This document shows positions 52,291-59,860 of a stretch of DNA of 59,860 nt, one piece after another; the stretch's first letter is position 1, and each line of letters begins with the position of its first letter. The stretch lies in contig JAIETR010000039.1 of NCBI GenBank assembly GCA_019745075.1, positions 1 through 59,860 on the forward strand. The letters run 5' to 3'. The DNA is from Qipengyuania sp. (lineage in GTDB: Bacteria > Pseudomonadota > Alphaproteobacteria > Sphingomonadales > Sphingomonadaceae). The notes beneath the pieces are model-generated. The model was given only the letters and a program-made list of their open reading frames with translations, ran no database searches and was not told the DNA's origin. The position numbers were made by a program, and so were the translations under genes.

Positions 52291-52548
52291 ATGATCAGCG
52301 CCGACCTTGGCAAGCCGCTCGAGGATTTCGTCTCGGAGCTGGTGACCGCCGGCCGTTACAACTCCAAGAGCGAGGTGCTGCGCGAAGGCGTCCGCCTTGT
52401 GCAGGAACGCGAAGCCCGCCTCGCAGCCCTGCGCGCCGCCATTGCCGTCGGCATCGCCGACGCGGATGCGGGCCGCGTCACCCCGGCGGACGAGGTGTTC
52501 GATCGGCTTGAAGCGAAATACCGGGCGATGGCCGACGCCAAATCGTGA
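52291..52548 (+). CDS. parD: ParD-type antitoxin (ribbon-helix-helix)
   Basis: An 85-residue antitoxin. The N-terminal RHH region MISADLGKPLEDFVSELVTA, then GRYNSKSEVLREGVRLVQER, is the ParD/CopG pattern for DNA binding and autoregulation. The C-terminal helix DEVFDRLEAKYRAM wraps the toxin. The ATG at 52291 is preferred over the TTG at 52264. The parE start overlaps its stop. The pair lies between the helicase and pgi and shares no obvious function with either. Confidence 0.9.
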   Translation: MISADLGKPLEDFVSELVTAGRYNSKSEVLREGVRLVQEREARLAALRAAIAVGIADADAGRVTPADEVFDRLEAKYRAMADAKS

Positions 52549-52853
52549 GGATCGTCTTCACCGCCGCCGCCGAGGCGGATTTCGAATCCATCGGCGACTT
52601 CATCGCAGCCGACAATCCCGGTCGCGCGGTCAGCTTCGTGCAGGAGCTACGGCAGGCTTGTGAGGGGCTTGCCAGCTTCCCAAGCAGATTTCCGCTGGCG
52701 GAGAACCTCGAAGCTATCGGCATCCGCCGCCGCAGCTATCGCCGCTACGCCATCTATTACCGGGTGGACGAGGATCGGGTCGTAATCCTGCGCATCGTCC
52801 ACGGCTCGCGCGAATTGGACGACGAGAGCTTCACTCCTGCGGGCACGAGTTGA
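52545..52853 (+). CDS. parE: ParE-type toxin
   Basis: A 102-residue RelE/ParE-fold toxin. MRIVFTAAAEADFESIGDFI, then NPGRAVSFVQELRQACEGLA and RRRSYRRYAIYYRVDEDRVV and ILRIVHGSRELD are family signatures. ParE toxins of this type poison DNA gyrase. It starts at GTG 52545, inside the parD stop (GTGA), ensuring coupled translation. It appears intact. A short repeat with a GTATAC core lies 7 bp after its stop. Confidence 0.92.
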   Translation: MRIVFTAAAEADFESIGDFIAADNPGRAVSFVQELRQACEGLASFPSRFPLAENLEAIGIRRRSYRRYAIYYRVDEDRVVILRIVHGSRELDDESFTPAGTS

Positions 52854-52860
52854 GCGGCAG

Positions 52861-52910
52861 TTAGGTATACTGCCCCCGGAACCCTCCCTGCCCCCGGAAC
52901 CCTCCTGCCT
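52861..52910. repeat. Single inverted copy of the GTATAC/GGGACAG-type repeat (family D)
   Basis: TTAGGTATACTGCCCCCGGA followed by ACCCTCCCTGCCCCCGGAAC. This is the reverse complement of the units at 6893-7411. It lies between parE and pgi, which are convergent. Confidence 0.7.
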
Positions 52911-52911
52911 T

Positions 52912-54480
52912 TTACGATCCCAGCCCCGCCGCCTTCAACAATGCCTCCGTGCTGGCATCGAACCGCTCCCCGCCCGCCGCGATCTTGTTGGCGATCTGCT
53001 TGCCCAGCTCCACGCCGAACTGGTCGAAGGGATTAATGCCCATTAGCACTGCGTTGGCGAAGGTGCGGTGTTCGTGGAAGGCGATCAGCGCGCCGAGCGT
53101 TGAGGCGTCGATGTCGTCGCACAGCATCGTCGCGCTGGGCCGGTCGCCGGGGTAGGCGCGCGCGGGGTCGCTGCCCGCCGCGCCCGCCATCAGCGCCGCG
53201 CCCTGGGCGAAGCAGTTCATCAGCAGGATGCGGTGGTGCGCGGGGTCGAGCATGTCGCCCGGCGCGATGCTGGCGATGAAATCGACCGGGGTCTCGACCG
53301 TGCCCTGGTGGAGGAGCTGGAACACCGCGTGCTGCGCGTCGGTGCCCACCCCGCCCCAGGTGATCGGCGCGGTCGGGCCGCTCACCGGCTGCCGATCGGC
53401 GGTGACGCGCTTGCCGTTCGATTCCATCTCGAGCTGCTGGAGATAGCTCGGAAACAGCGCCAGCCGCTCGTCGTAAGCGAAGACCGCGCGCGTCTGGCAG
53501 CCGCGCAGGCGGATGTAGAGCTGGTCGGAGAAGGCGGCGCGCAGCGGCAGGTTGGCGCGGCCCTCGGCATCCTCGAAATGCCGGTCCACCGCCGCGGCGC
53601 CTGTGAGCATGGTGGCGAACTCGTCCCATCCCGCCGCCAGCGCGATGGGGAAGCCGATCGAGGACCATAGCGAGTAGCGCCCGCCCACGCTTTCGGGGAA
53701 CGGCAGCACGCGAGTCTCGTCCACGCCCCATTCGACCGCCTTGTCAGGGCTGGCGGTGAGCGCGATCGCCCGGCCGTGCGGATCGGCGACGCCGTTCTCG
53801 CGCAGCCATTCGAGCGCGCTTTCGGCGTTGGTCATGGTCTCGATGGTGGTGAAGGTCTTGGAGGCGACCGCGATCAGCGTGGTCGCCGGGTCGCAGGCGC
53901 GGAAGGCGGTCTCGAGCGCCACCCCGTCGATGTTGGAAACGACATGCGCCTCGACCAGCGGATGCTCGCGCGCCAGCGCGGACAGCGCCAGCGCCGGGCC
54001 CAGCGCGCTGCCGCCGATGCCGATATGGATCAGATGACGGATCTCGCCCAGCGCGCCCTCGTGGATCGCCTCGACCAGCAACCGCATCCGCTCGTGCAGC
54101 GCCTGCGCCTCCTCGACATCGGCCACCCCGCCGAAGCCGCGCTGCGCGGTGTGCGTGGCGGCGCGCCCCTCGGTGACATTGACCTTGTCGCCCGCCAGCA
54201 GCGCGGCGCGTTTGTCGCCGAAGCCGCAAGCCTCGGCCAGCGCCTCGAAGCCGGCGAGATGCGCTTCGTCGAGATGGGTCTTGGACCAGTCGAACAGGAT
54301 GCCGCCGACATCTTCTCCTTCATCCCACTCGATGCGGCCCGAAAGCATCGCCACCCGCTCGTCTTCCGCGGGCTCGCGGGGCCCCTCCCCGCCATCGCGC
54401 CTGGCGCTGAACAGCTCGCCCAGGGTCGGGCGTGGCAAGCCTTCGAGATCGGCCCAGGCGGCGGCGATGGCGTCGGTCAC
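52912..54480 (-). CDS. pgi: Glucose-6-phosphate isomerase
   Basis: A 522-residue enzyme of glycolysis/gluconeogenesis interconverting glucose-6-P and fructose-6-P. Signatures: IHIGIGGSALGPALAL, SKTFTTIETMTNAES, SVGGRYSLWSSIGFPIA, LEMESNGKRV, TDAQHAVFQLLHQG with the ring-opening histidine, and the lysine in FDQFGVELGKQIA. It starts at GTG 54480 with AAAGGA 7 nt upstream. The reading frame is open further upstream, but that is a shadow of lepB. Confidence 0.95.
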   Translation of the reverse strand: MTDAIAAAWADLEGLPRPTLGELFSARRDGGEGPREPAEDERVAMLSGRIEWDEGEDVGGILFDWSKTHLDEAHLAGFEALAEACGFGDKRAALLAGDKVNVTEGRAATHTAQRGFGGVADVEEAQALHERMRLLVEAIHEGALGEIRHLIHIGIGGSALGPALALSALAREHPLVEAHVVSNIDGVALETAFRACDPATTLIAVASKTFTTIETMTNAESALEWLRENGVADPHGRAIALTASPDKAVEWGVDETRVLPFPESVGGRYSLWSSIGFPIALAAGWDEFATMLTGAAAVDRHFEDAEGRANLPLRAAFSDQLYIRLRGCQTRAVFAYDERLALFPSYLQQLEMESNGKRVTADRQPVSGPTAPITWGGVGTDAQHAVFQLLHQGTVETPVDFIASIAPGDMLDPAHHRILLMNCFAQGAALMAGAAGSDPARAYPGDRPSATMLCDDIDASTLGALIAFHEHRTFANAVLMGINPFDQFGVELGKQIANKIAAGGERFDASTEALLKAAGLGS

Positions 54481-54561
54481 GGAAAATCCTTTCGTGGCGT
54501 CGGCGTGCCGGTTAGGGGGCGAAGCGATGATTGCAAACCCCGCGCGGCTCCGGAACAGGCG

Positions 54562-55395
54562 ATGAGCATGTCGGCCGCCGCCCAGCCCGAGAGCGAGCAG
54601 GAGCCAGCACCCGCGCGGCGCGAGACCGTCGGCGGCTATCTGCGCTTCGTGGCGCTGCTGGTGCTGGCGGTGCTCGCCTTCCGCGGCTTTCTGTTCACCC
54701 CCTTCACCATTCCCAGCGAGAGCATGCTCCCGGGGCTGATCAAGGGCGATTACCTGGTCGCCGCCAAATGGCCCTATGGCTGGTCGCGCTGGTCGCTGCC
54801 CTTCGACGCGCCGCTGATCGAGGGCACGATCGCGCCCCGCCTGCCCGAGCGCGGCGACATCGCCATATTCCGCCATCCGGTCGACGGCACCGAATATATC
54901 AAGCGCGTCATCGGGCTGCCGGGCGACAGGGTGGCGCTGCGCGGCGGGGTGGTGGTGCTCAACGGCGCGCCGGCGATCCAGCGGCGTTTCGCCGACTTCG
55001 TCCTCCCGGTCTCGCCCAACACCGGCTGCGCCTGGGGCGCGGTGCGGGAGTCCGCGGGAGATGGCGCCCGCCAGTGCCGCTATGCCCGCTTTTCCGAAAC
55101 GCTTCCCGGGGGCCGGAGCTATCTGGTGCTCGATTTCGGCGCCACGCCGCAAGACGATTTCGGGCCGGTCACCGTGCCCGCCGGCCACGTGTTCATGCTC
55201 GGCGACAACCGCGACAATTCGCAGGATAGCCGCTTTCTTGCGAGCGCCGGCGGCGGCGTCGGGCTGGTGCCCACCTCTCGCCTGGTCGGGCGGGCCGAAA
55301 TCGTGCTGTTCTCCACCGACGGCTCGGCGCGCTGGTACAACCCGGTGAGCTGGTTCACCGCGGCGCGCTGGAACCACATCGGGGAACGGCTGTGA
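54562..55395 (+). CDS. lepB: Signal peptidase I
   Basis: A 277-residue inner-membrane peptidase that removes Sec/Tat signal peptides. One membrane anchor (about 26-45, FVALLVLAVLAFRGFLF). The catalytic serine S54 is in IPSESMLPGL and the lysine near residue 113 in EYIKRVIGLPGD. The GDNRDNSQDSR box lies near 220. An internal cysteine-bearing loop (NTGCAW...ARQCRY) is common in alphaproteobacteria. It is divergent from pgi. It overlaps rnc by 4 bp (GTGA), giving a lepB-rnc-era order. Confidence 0.95.
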   Translation: MSMSAAAQPESEQEPAPARRETVGGYLRFVALLVLAVLAFRGFLFTPFTIPSESMLPGLIKGDYLVAAKWPYGWSRWSLPFDAPLIEGTIAPRLPERGDIAIFRHPVDGTEYIKRVIGLPGDRVALRGGVVVLNGAPAIQRRFADFVLPVSPNTGCAWGAVRESAGDGARQCRYARFSETLPGGRSYLVLDFGATPQDDFGPVTVPAGHVFMLGDNRDNSQDSRFLASAGGGVGLVPTSRLVGRAEIVLFSTDGSARWYNPVSWFTAARWNHIGERL

Positions 55396-56063
55396 GCGGC
55401 CTCGCTCCGGAGACCCGCGCCTGGCTCGAGGATGTGGGCTTTACGGTCAAGCAGGAGCCGATGTGGCTGGCTGCCCTGACTCACGGCAGCACGGGCGAGC
55501 CGCTCAACTACGAGCGGCTCGAGTTCCTCGGCGACCGCGTGCTGGGCCTGGCGGTGGCGCAATGGCTCTACGACCGGTTCGACGCGCCCGAGGGGAAGCT
55601 GGCGCTGCGCCTCAACGCGATGGTCAGCCGCGCGATGTGCGCCGAGGTCGGGCGCGGGATTGGCCTGCCGGGGCATCTGCGCATCTCCAAGCAGGCCCAT
55701 GCCGACGGCGGGCGCGACAGCGACAACATCCTGGGCGATGTCATGGAGGCACTGCTCGGCGCGCAGTTCGTCGAAAACGGCTATGACGCGGCGCGCGACC
55801 TCGTCCATTTCCTCTGGCGCCCGGCCCTCGAGAGCGGCGAAGGCAAGGCCAAGCATCCCAAGAGCGCGCTCCAGGAATGGGCCGCCGGCAACCAGCGCAG
55901 ACCGCCGGAATACGAGGTGGTCGAGCGCGCCGGCCCCGACCACGCCGCGCGCTTCACGGTGCGGGTGAAGGTCCACAAGGTCGGAGAGGCCGAGGGCACC
56001 GCCTCGAGCAAGCAGGAGGCGGAAAAAATGGCCGCGGCGGAATTCATGGAGAAGTTCGGGTGA
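55392..56063 (+). CDS. rnc: Ribonuclease III
   Basis: A 223-residue double-strand-specific endoribonuclease for rRNA processing. The catalytic signature ERLEFLGDRVLGL is near residue 39-51, the second acidic set DNILGDVMEALLGA near 113, and the dsRNA-binding domain covers about 152-222 (HPKSALQEWA, then PPEYEVVERAGPDH and GTASSKQEAEKMAA). GTG start within the lepB stop. The downstream era is separated by a REP element rather than the usual tight spacing. Confidence 0.95.
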   Translation: MSGLAPETRAWLEDVGFTVKQEPMWLAALTHGSTGEPLNYERLEFLGDRVLGLAVAQWLYDRFDAPEGKLALRLNAMVSRAMCAEVGRGIGLPGHLRISKQAHADGGRDSDNILGDVMEALLGAQFVENGYDAARDLVHFLWRPALESGEGKAKHPKSALQEWAAGNQRRPPEYEVVERAGPDHAARFTVRVKVHKVGEAEGTASSKQEAEKMAAAEFMEKFG

Positions 56064-56084
56064 TGCTTCTCGCGCTCTCGCCCA

Positions 56085-56200
56085 GAACCGTTCGTCTCGA
56101 GCGAAGTCGAGAGACCCGCTCGAGCGAAGCCGAGAGCTCGGCTCGTGGATCGGTCTCGGCTTCGCTCGACCAAGCCCTTCGACAAGCTCAGGGCGAACGG
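56085..56200. repeat. REP-like element (family B, long form) between rnc and era
   Basis: GAACCGTTCGTCTCGAGCGA begins the left side. The element contains two GAGCGAAGCCGAGAG-type hairpin arms (56132 and its inverse near 56157-56168) and CCCTTCGACAAGCTCAGGGC on the right, ending in GAACGG. It ends 7 bp before the era ATG. It can fold into a long hairpin in the operon mRNA and might itself be a target of RNase III (inference). Confidence 0.8.
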
Positions 56201-56207
56201 ATTTCTT

Positions 56208-57110
56208 ATGACTGATCGAAGAACCAAATGCGGCCTCGTCGCGGTGATCGGGGCGCCGAACGCGGGCAAGTCCACGCTGGTCAACGCGCTCGTGGGGCAG
56301 AAGGTGGCGATCGTCAGCGCCAAGGCGCAGACCACGCGGGCGCGGATGCTCGGGATCGCGCTCGAAGGCCAGACGCAGATGATCCTGGTCGACACGCCGG
56401 GCATCTTCGCGCCCAAGCGCCGGCTCGACCGCGCGATGGTGAGCGCCGCCTGGGAGGGCACGGAGGCGGCCGACGCGGTGCTGCTGATGGTCGATCCGAT
56501 CAAGCAGCGGCGGCACGAACTGGAACCCCTGCTGGAGGCGCTGGCGAACCGGCCCGAGCGCAAGCTCCTGGTGCTCAACAAGGTCGATGCCGCGAAGAAG
56601 GAGCCGCTGCTGGCGCTGGCGCAGGAGCTGACTGGCAAGGTCGATTTTACGGAAGTGTTCTTCGTCTCCTCGCTCACCGGCGACGGCGTGCCCGAGCTCA
56701 AGGACCGCCTCGCCGCGATGATGCCGGAGGCGGAATGGATCTATCCCGAAGACCAGGTCAGCGACGCCAGCGAACGCCTGCTCGCCGCCGAGATCACCCG
56801 CGAGCAGCTCTACCGCCAGCTCCACGAGGAGCTCCCCTACGACAGCGCTGTCCGCCCCGAGCTCTACAAGCACCGCCCCGACGGCAGCCTCGAAATCCAC
56901 CAGCAGATCGTGGTCGTCCGCGACAACCAGCGCGCCATCGTGCTCGGCAAGGGCGGCAGCAAGATCAAGGCCATCGGCGAGGCGGCGCGGACGGAGCTGA
57001 GCGAGCTGCTCGGCGTGAAGGTCCACCTGTTCCTGCACGTCAAGGTGGAGGAGAACTGGTCCGAAAACCGCGAGGTGTTCGAGGAGATCGGGCTGGATTG
57101 GGGGCGGTAG
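56208..57110 (+). CDS. era: GTPase Era
   Basis: A 300-residue GTPase that binds 16S rRNA and the 30S subunit. G1 GAPNAGKST, G2 AQTTR, G3 DTPGI, G4 NKVD, and SSLTGDGV. The C-terminal KH domain starts with YDSAVRPELYKHR and has VLGKGGSKIKAIGEAAR. ATG 56208 is the expected start (MTDRRTKCGLVAVIG). Its ribosome site region CGGA is immediately adjacent to the repeat at 56085-56200. Confidence 0.96.
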   Translation: MTDRRTKCGLVAVIGAPNAGKSTLVNALVGQKVAIVSAKAQTTRARMLGIALEGQTQMILVDTPGIFAPKRRLDRAMVSAAWEGTEAADAVLLMVDPIKQRRHELEPLLEALANRPERKLLVLNKVDAAKKEPLLALAQELTGKVDFTEVFFVSSLTGDGVPELKDRLAAMMPEAEWIYPEDQVSDASERLLAAEITREQLYRQLHEELPYDSAVRPELYKHRPDGSLEIHQQIVVVRDNQRAIVLGKGGSKIKAIGEAARTELSELLGVKVHLFLHVKVEENWSENREVFEEIGLDWGR

Positions 57111-57113
57111 CGC

Positions 57114-57296
57114 CTACCGCTTCTTCTGAATCTCGATCTTGTTCTTCTTGGCGAAATCCTTGGTCGATTCCTCGCTGCGGTTCAGCGCCTTGGCGATTTC
57201 CCTGAGGCCCTTGCCCTTGCCCGCGAGCATGCGGAGCTGGCCCGCTTCCTCGCCGTTCCACGGCTGCTTGTGGCGCTCAAAATGCTCCTTGGCCAT
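57114..57296 (-). CDS. Small HTH-like basic protein of unknown function
   Basis: A 60-residue lysine-rich protein: MAKEHFERHKQPWNGEEAGQ, then LRMLAGKGKGLREIAKALNR and SEESTKDFAKKNKIEIQKKR. The stretch W..EE...L..LAGKGKGLREIA-ALNRSEEST resembles a SANT/HTH-type helical trio. This family is short and apparently widespread in Sphingomonads, without known function (recollection). It is convergent with era (3 bp apart) and upstream of topA's 3' end, with repeats on its 5' side. Confidence 0.7.
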   Translation of the reverse strand: MAKEHFERHKQPWNGEEAGQLRMLAGKGKGLREIAKALNRSEESTKDFAKKNKIEIQKKR

Positions 57297-57299
57297 GAT

Positions 57300-57468
57300 C
57301 TCTCCCAACTCCTCTCCCCTTGCGGGAGAGGATAGCGCAGCTTGCTCCGTAGGAGCTAGCGGAGCTTGGAGAGGGGCCGCGGCGCGGCGCGTGCCTCGCC
57401 CCCTCTCCAACTACGGCTAGCCAGCAAGCTGGCAAGCCTTCGTATCCTCTCCCGCAAGGGGAGAGGAG
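57300..57468. repeat. Two family-A hairpin units between the HTH-like gene and topA
   Basis: 57300-57376 holds CTCCCCTTGCGGGAGAG, then a CAGCTTGCTCC/GGAGCTAGCG stem, and GGAGAGGGG. 57400-57468 holds the TAGCCAGCAAGCTGGCAAG unit and CTCTCCCGCAAGGGGAGAG. They are the same two building blocks as at 11607-11755, in swapped order. The topA stop follows directly. Confidence 0.75.
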
Positions 57469-57469
57469 C

Positions 57470-59860
57470 TTATTTCTTTGCCGCCCCCTTCTTCGGCGCT
57501 GCCTTCTTCCTGGCAGGCGCCTTCCTGCCCTTCTTCTTCGCCGGGCCCTTTGCCGCGCGGGCGTCGATCAGTTCGATCGCCTGGGCTTCTGTCAGGTCTT
57601 CGGGCTTGGCGTCGCGCGGGAGAGTGGCGTTGGTGGTGCCGTCAGTGACGTAAGGGCCGTAGCGGCCGGGCATGACCTTCATCTCGCCGCCCGACGTCGG
57701 GTGCGCGCCCAGCGACTTGATCGATTCTGTTTTGCTACGCCCGCCCCCGGCGCCGCGGTTGGCGGCCTGGGCGAGGATGTCGACGGAGCGGTTCATGCCG
57801 ACCTCGAACACCTCGCGCGTCGAGGCGAGCTTGCCGTACTTGCCATCGTGCCTGAGGTACGGGCCGTAACGCCCGATATTGGCTTCGATTTCGAGCCCCG
57901 TCTCGGGATGCTGGCCGACGATGCGCGGAAGGCTCAGCAGCTTCAACGCCCATTCCAGGTCGAAGTCGTCGAGATCCTTGGGGATGCTTGCGCGCCTGGC
58001 ATCCTTGCCCTCGCCGAGCTGAACATAGGGGCCGAAGCGCCCGGTCTTGCGCTCCACGGGGAGGCCGGTTTCCGGATCCTTGCCGAGGGTGGCGTCCTCG
58101 CCCCCGCCCTCGCCGCTGCCGCTGCCTTGCGCGAACTGGCGCGTGTATTTGCATTCGGGATAGTTGGCGCAGGCGACGAAGGCGCCGAACTTGCCGCCGC
58201 GCAGCGCCAGCCGCCCGCCCCTGCGGCCCTCGGCCTCGCACTGCGGGCACCAGCGCGGCTCGTGCCCGTCGGCGCGCTGCGGGAACAGGAAATCGGAGAG
58301 GAAATCGTCGAGCGCCTCGGTGACTTCGGAGGGCTTCTTCTCCATCACCTCCTCGGTCTTGGGCTTGAAGTCGCGCCAGAATGCCGCGAGCAAATCCTTC
58401 CAGTCCTCGCGCCCGTCCGAAACGGTGTCGAGTTCCTCCTCCATCCCGGCGGTGAAGTCGTAGCCGACGTAACGCTCGAAAAACCGCTCGAGGAAGGCGG
58501 TCAGCAGCCGGCCCGATTCCTCGGGGTAAAAGCGTTTCGCCTCCATTCGGACATAGGCCCGGTCGCGGAGCGTCTGGATGGTCGCGGCGTAGGTCGAGGG
58601 GCGACCGATGCCGAGCTCCTCGAGCCGCTTGACGAGGCTCGCCTCGGAGAAGCGCGGCGGCGGCTGGGTGAAGTGCTGGGTGGCGGTCACATCCTTCTTC
58701 GCCGGCGCATCGCCCTTGCGCATAAGCGGCAGCAGACCCTCATCGTCCTCCGAGCCGTCTTTTTCCGGGGCCTCGTCGAAACCTTCCTGATAGACCGCGA
58801 GATAGCCCGAGAACTTGACCACCTGGCCGGTGGCGCGCAGCTCGTGGCGGCCGGTTGGGTCGCGCAGCGTGACGGTGGTGCGCTCGAGCAGCGCGGTCGC
58901 CATCTGGCTCGCCATCGCGCGCTTGAAGATGAGGTCGTAGAGCCTGGCCTCGTCGCCCGAGCCCGCGTGGTCGCGGCGGAAGTCGGTCGGCCGGATCGCC
59001 TCATGCGCTTCCTGCGCATTTTTCGCCTTGGTACTGTAGAAGCGCGGTTTTTCGGGCACGAAGTCGGCGGAAAAACGCGCCCCGATCGCGTCGCGCGCGG
59101 CGTGGATCGCGCTCATGTCCATCTGCACGCCATCGGTCCGCATGTAAGTGATCGCGCCCGCCTCGTAGAGCGTCTGCGCGCACCGCATGGTGTGGCTCGC
59201 CGAATAGCCGAGCTTGCGCGCCGCTTCCTGCTGCAGCGTCGAAGTGGTAAAGGGCGGCGCGGGATTGCGCTTCAAGGGCTTGGTCTCGACCTCCTCGACC
59301 GTAAACGGCGCGCCTTCGACCGCGGCCTTGGCGGCTATGGCGCTGCCTTCGTCGCCGAGCGTCAGCTTATCGAGCTTCTTGCCGTCAAAGCGCACCATCC
59401 GCGCCACGAACTCGGTGCCGTCTTGCGCCATCTGCGCCACGACTGACCAATATTCCTGCGCCTTGAAGGCCTCGATCTCGAGCTCGCGGTCGACGATGAT
59501 GCGCAGCGCCACCGACTGCACCCGCCCCGCGCTCTTGGCCCCGGGCAGCCGCCGCCACAGCACGGGGCTCAATGTGAACCCGTAGAGATAGTCGAGCGCG
59601 CGGCGAGCGAGATAGGCGTCGATCAGCGGCTGATCGAGCTCGCGGGGCGCCTTCATCGCCTCGGTCACCGCCTGCCTGGTGATGGCGTTGAAGGTGACGC
59701 GCTCGACATGCGCGGGCAGCGCCTTCTTCTTCGCCAGCAGCTCGCGGACATGCCACGAAATCGCCTCGCCCTCGCGGTCGGGGTCGGTGGCGAGCACCAG
59801 CCGCGTGGCCTGTTTGGCCGCGTCGGCGATCTCCTTGAAGCGGCTCTGCTTGTCGCGGTA
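57470..59860 (-). CDS. topA: DNA topoisomerase I (5' end beyond the window)
   Basis: 797 codons visible (3' part); the first about 90-100 residues, with the start of the TOPRIM domain, lie beyond 59860. The end of TOPRIM is seen as VLATDPDREGEAISWH. The active-site tyrosine is in GAITYMRTDG, with RVQSVALRIIVDRE, EAHEAIRPTDF and GIGRPSTYA around it. A four-cysteine zinc finger (CPQCEAEG, then CANYPECKY) and several topoisomerase C-terminal repeats (RFGPYVQLGEGKDA, RYGPYLRHDGKY, RYGPYVTDG) follow. The lysine/alanine-rich tail is typical of the long alphaproteobacterial TopA. It relaxes negative supercoils. It ends next to repeat units. Confidence 0.96.
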   Translation of the reverse strand, partial: YRDKQSRFKEIADAAKQATRLVLATDPDREGEAISWHVRELLAKKKALPAHVERVTFNAITRQAVTEAMKAPRELDQPLIDAYLARRALDYLYGFTLSPVLWRRLPGAKSAGRVQSVALRIIVDRELEIEAFKAQEYWSVVAQMAQDGTEFVARMVRFDGKKLDKLTLGDEGSAIAAKAAVEGAPFTVEEVETKPLKRNPAPPFTTSTLQQEAARKLGYSASHTMRCAQTLYEAGAITYMRTDGVQMDMSAIHAARDAIGARFSADFVPEKPRFYSTKAKNAQEAHEAIRPTDFRRDHAGSGDEARLYDLIFKRAMASQMATALLERTTVTLRDPTGRHELRATGQVVKFSGYLAVYQEGFDEAPEKDGSEDDEGLLPLMRKGDAPAKKDVTATQHFTQPPPRFSEASLVKRLEELGIGRPSTYAATIQTLRDRAYVRMEAKRFYPEESGRLLTAFLERFFERYVGYDFTAGMEEELDTVSDGREDWKDLLAAFWRDFKPKTEEVMEKKPSEVTEALDDFLSDFLFPQRADGHEPRWCPQCEAEGRRGGRLALRGGKFGAFVACANYPECKYTRQFAQGSGSGEGGGEDATLGKDPETGLPVERKTGRFGPYVQLGEGKDARRASIPKDLDDFDLEWALKLLSLPRIVGQHPETGLEIEANIGRYGPYLRHDGKYGKLASTREVFEVGMNRSVDILAQAANRGAGGGRSKTESIKSLGAHPTSGGEMKVMPGRYGPYVTDGTTNATLPRDAKPEDLTEAQAIELIDARAAKGPAKKKGRKAPARKKAAPKKGAAKK

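Overview
The window reads as a GC-rich alphaproteobacterial chromosome, most probably Sphingomonadales (Erythrobacter/Sphingomonas-like). The reasons are a very high third-position GC content, alphaproteobacterial gene sets (lolC-lolD-gpx, infA-maf-rng-yacG, metZ next to apaG, ETF-QO), a Sphingomonad-type TonB-dependent receptor, and an alphaproteobacterial LexA box (GTTC-N7-GTTC). This placement is inferred from gene content and is not backed by a database search. Coding density is high, about 60 genes. No prophage, CRISPR array or intact insertion sequence is visible.

Layout. 0.2-6.5 kb: ETF-QO, divergent from a degenerate uracil-DNA-glycosylase-like gene, then a lytic transglycosylase, moaB and a SplB-like radical SAM gene with a LexA box. 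6.5-7.7 kb: a non-coding, repeat-packed stretch containing a duplicated leader of the following ompA-like gene. 8.9-18 kb (minus strand): DUF411 protein, GNAT acetyltransferase, acyl-CoA ligase, dnaE, glutathione peroxidase, lolD, lolC. 18.4-21 kb: purF, an SDR and a PilZ protein. 21-26.3 kb (minus): lipoprotein serine hydrolase, cyclopropane-fatty-acid synthase, photolyase and a YdjM-type membrane protein. 26.3-27.65 kb: a small zone of broken genes around tRNA-Phe. 27.65-32.2 kb: a second serine hydrolase and a large TonB-dependent receptor. 32.4-34.4 kb: infA-maf-rng-yacG. 34.4-39 kb: LysR regulator, then ppk1-ppx for polyphosphate turnover. 39-50.5 kb: apaG, metZ, a small exported protein, a GT39 glycosyltransferase facing a GT2-GtrA protein, then leuB, recO, an S9 peptidase, a UbiK-type protein, TspO, glutathione reductase and a CDP-alcohol phosphatidyltransferase. 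50.5-52.9 kb: DEAD-box helicase and a ParDE toxin-antitoxin pair. 52.9-59.9 kb: pgi, lepB-rnc-era, a small HTH-like protein and topA, which runs off the right edge.

The most unusual aspect is the density and variety of short palindromic repeats. At least five families fill gaps between genes. One copy lies in frame inside dnaE. Another seems to supply the first residues of a lytic transglycosylase. Others abut the starts of era and the photolyase gene. No gene cluster here stands out as an undescribed multi-gene system. The best candidates for new biology are the repeat intrusions into coding sequence, the LexA-box radical SAM gene, and a duplicated cysteine-containing insert in the TonB-dependent receptor.
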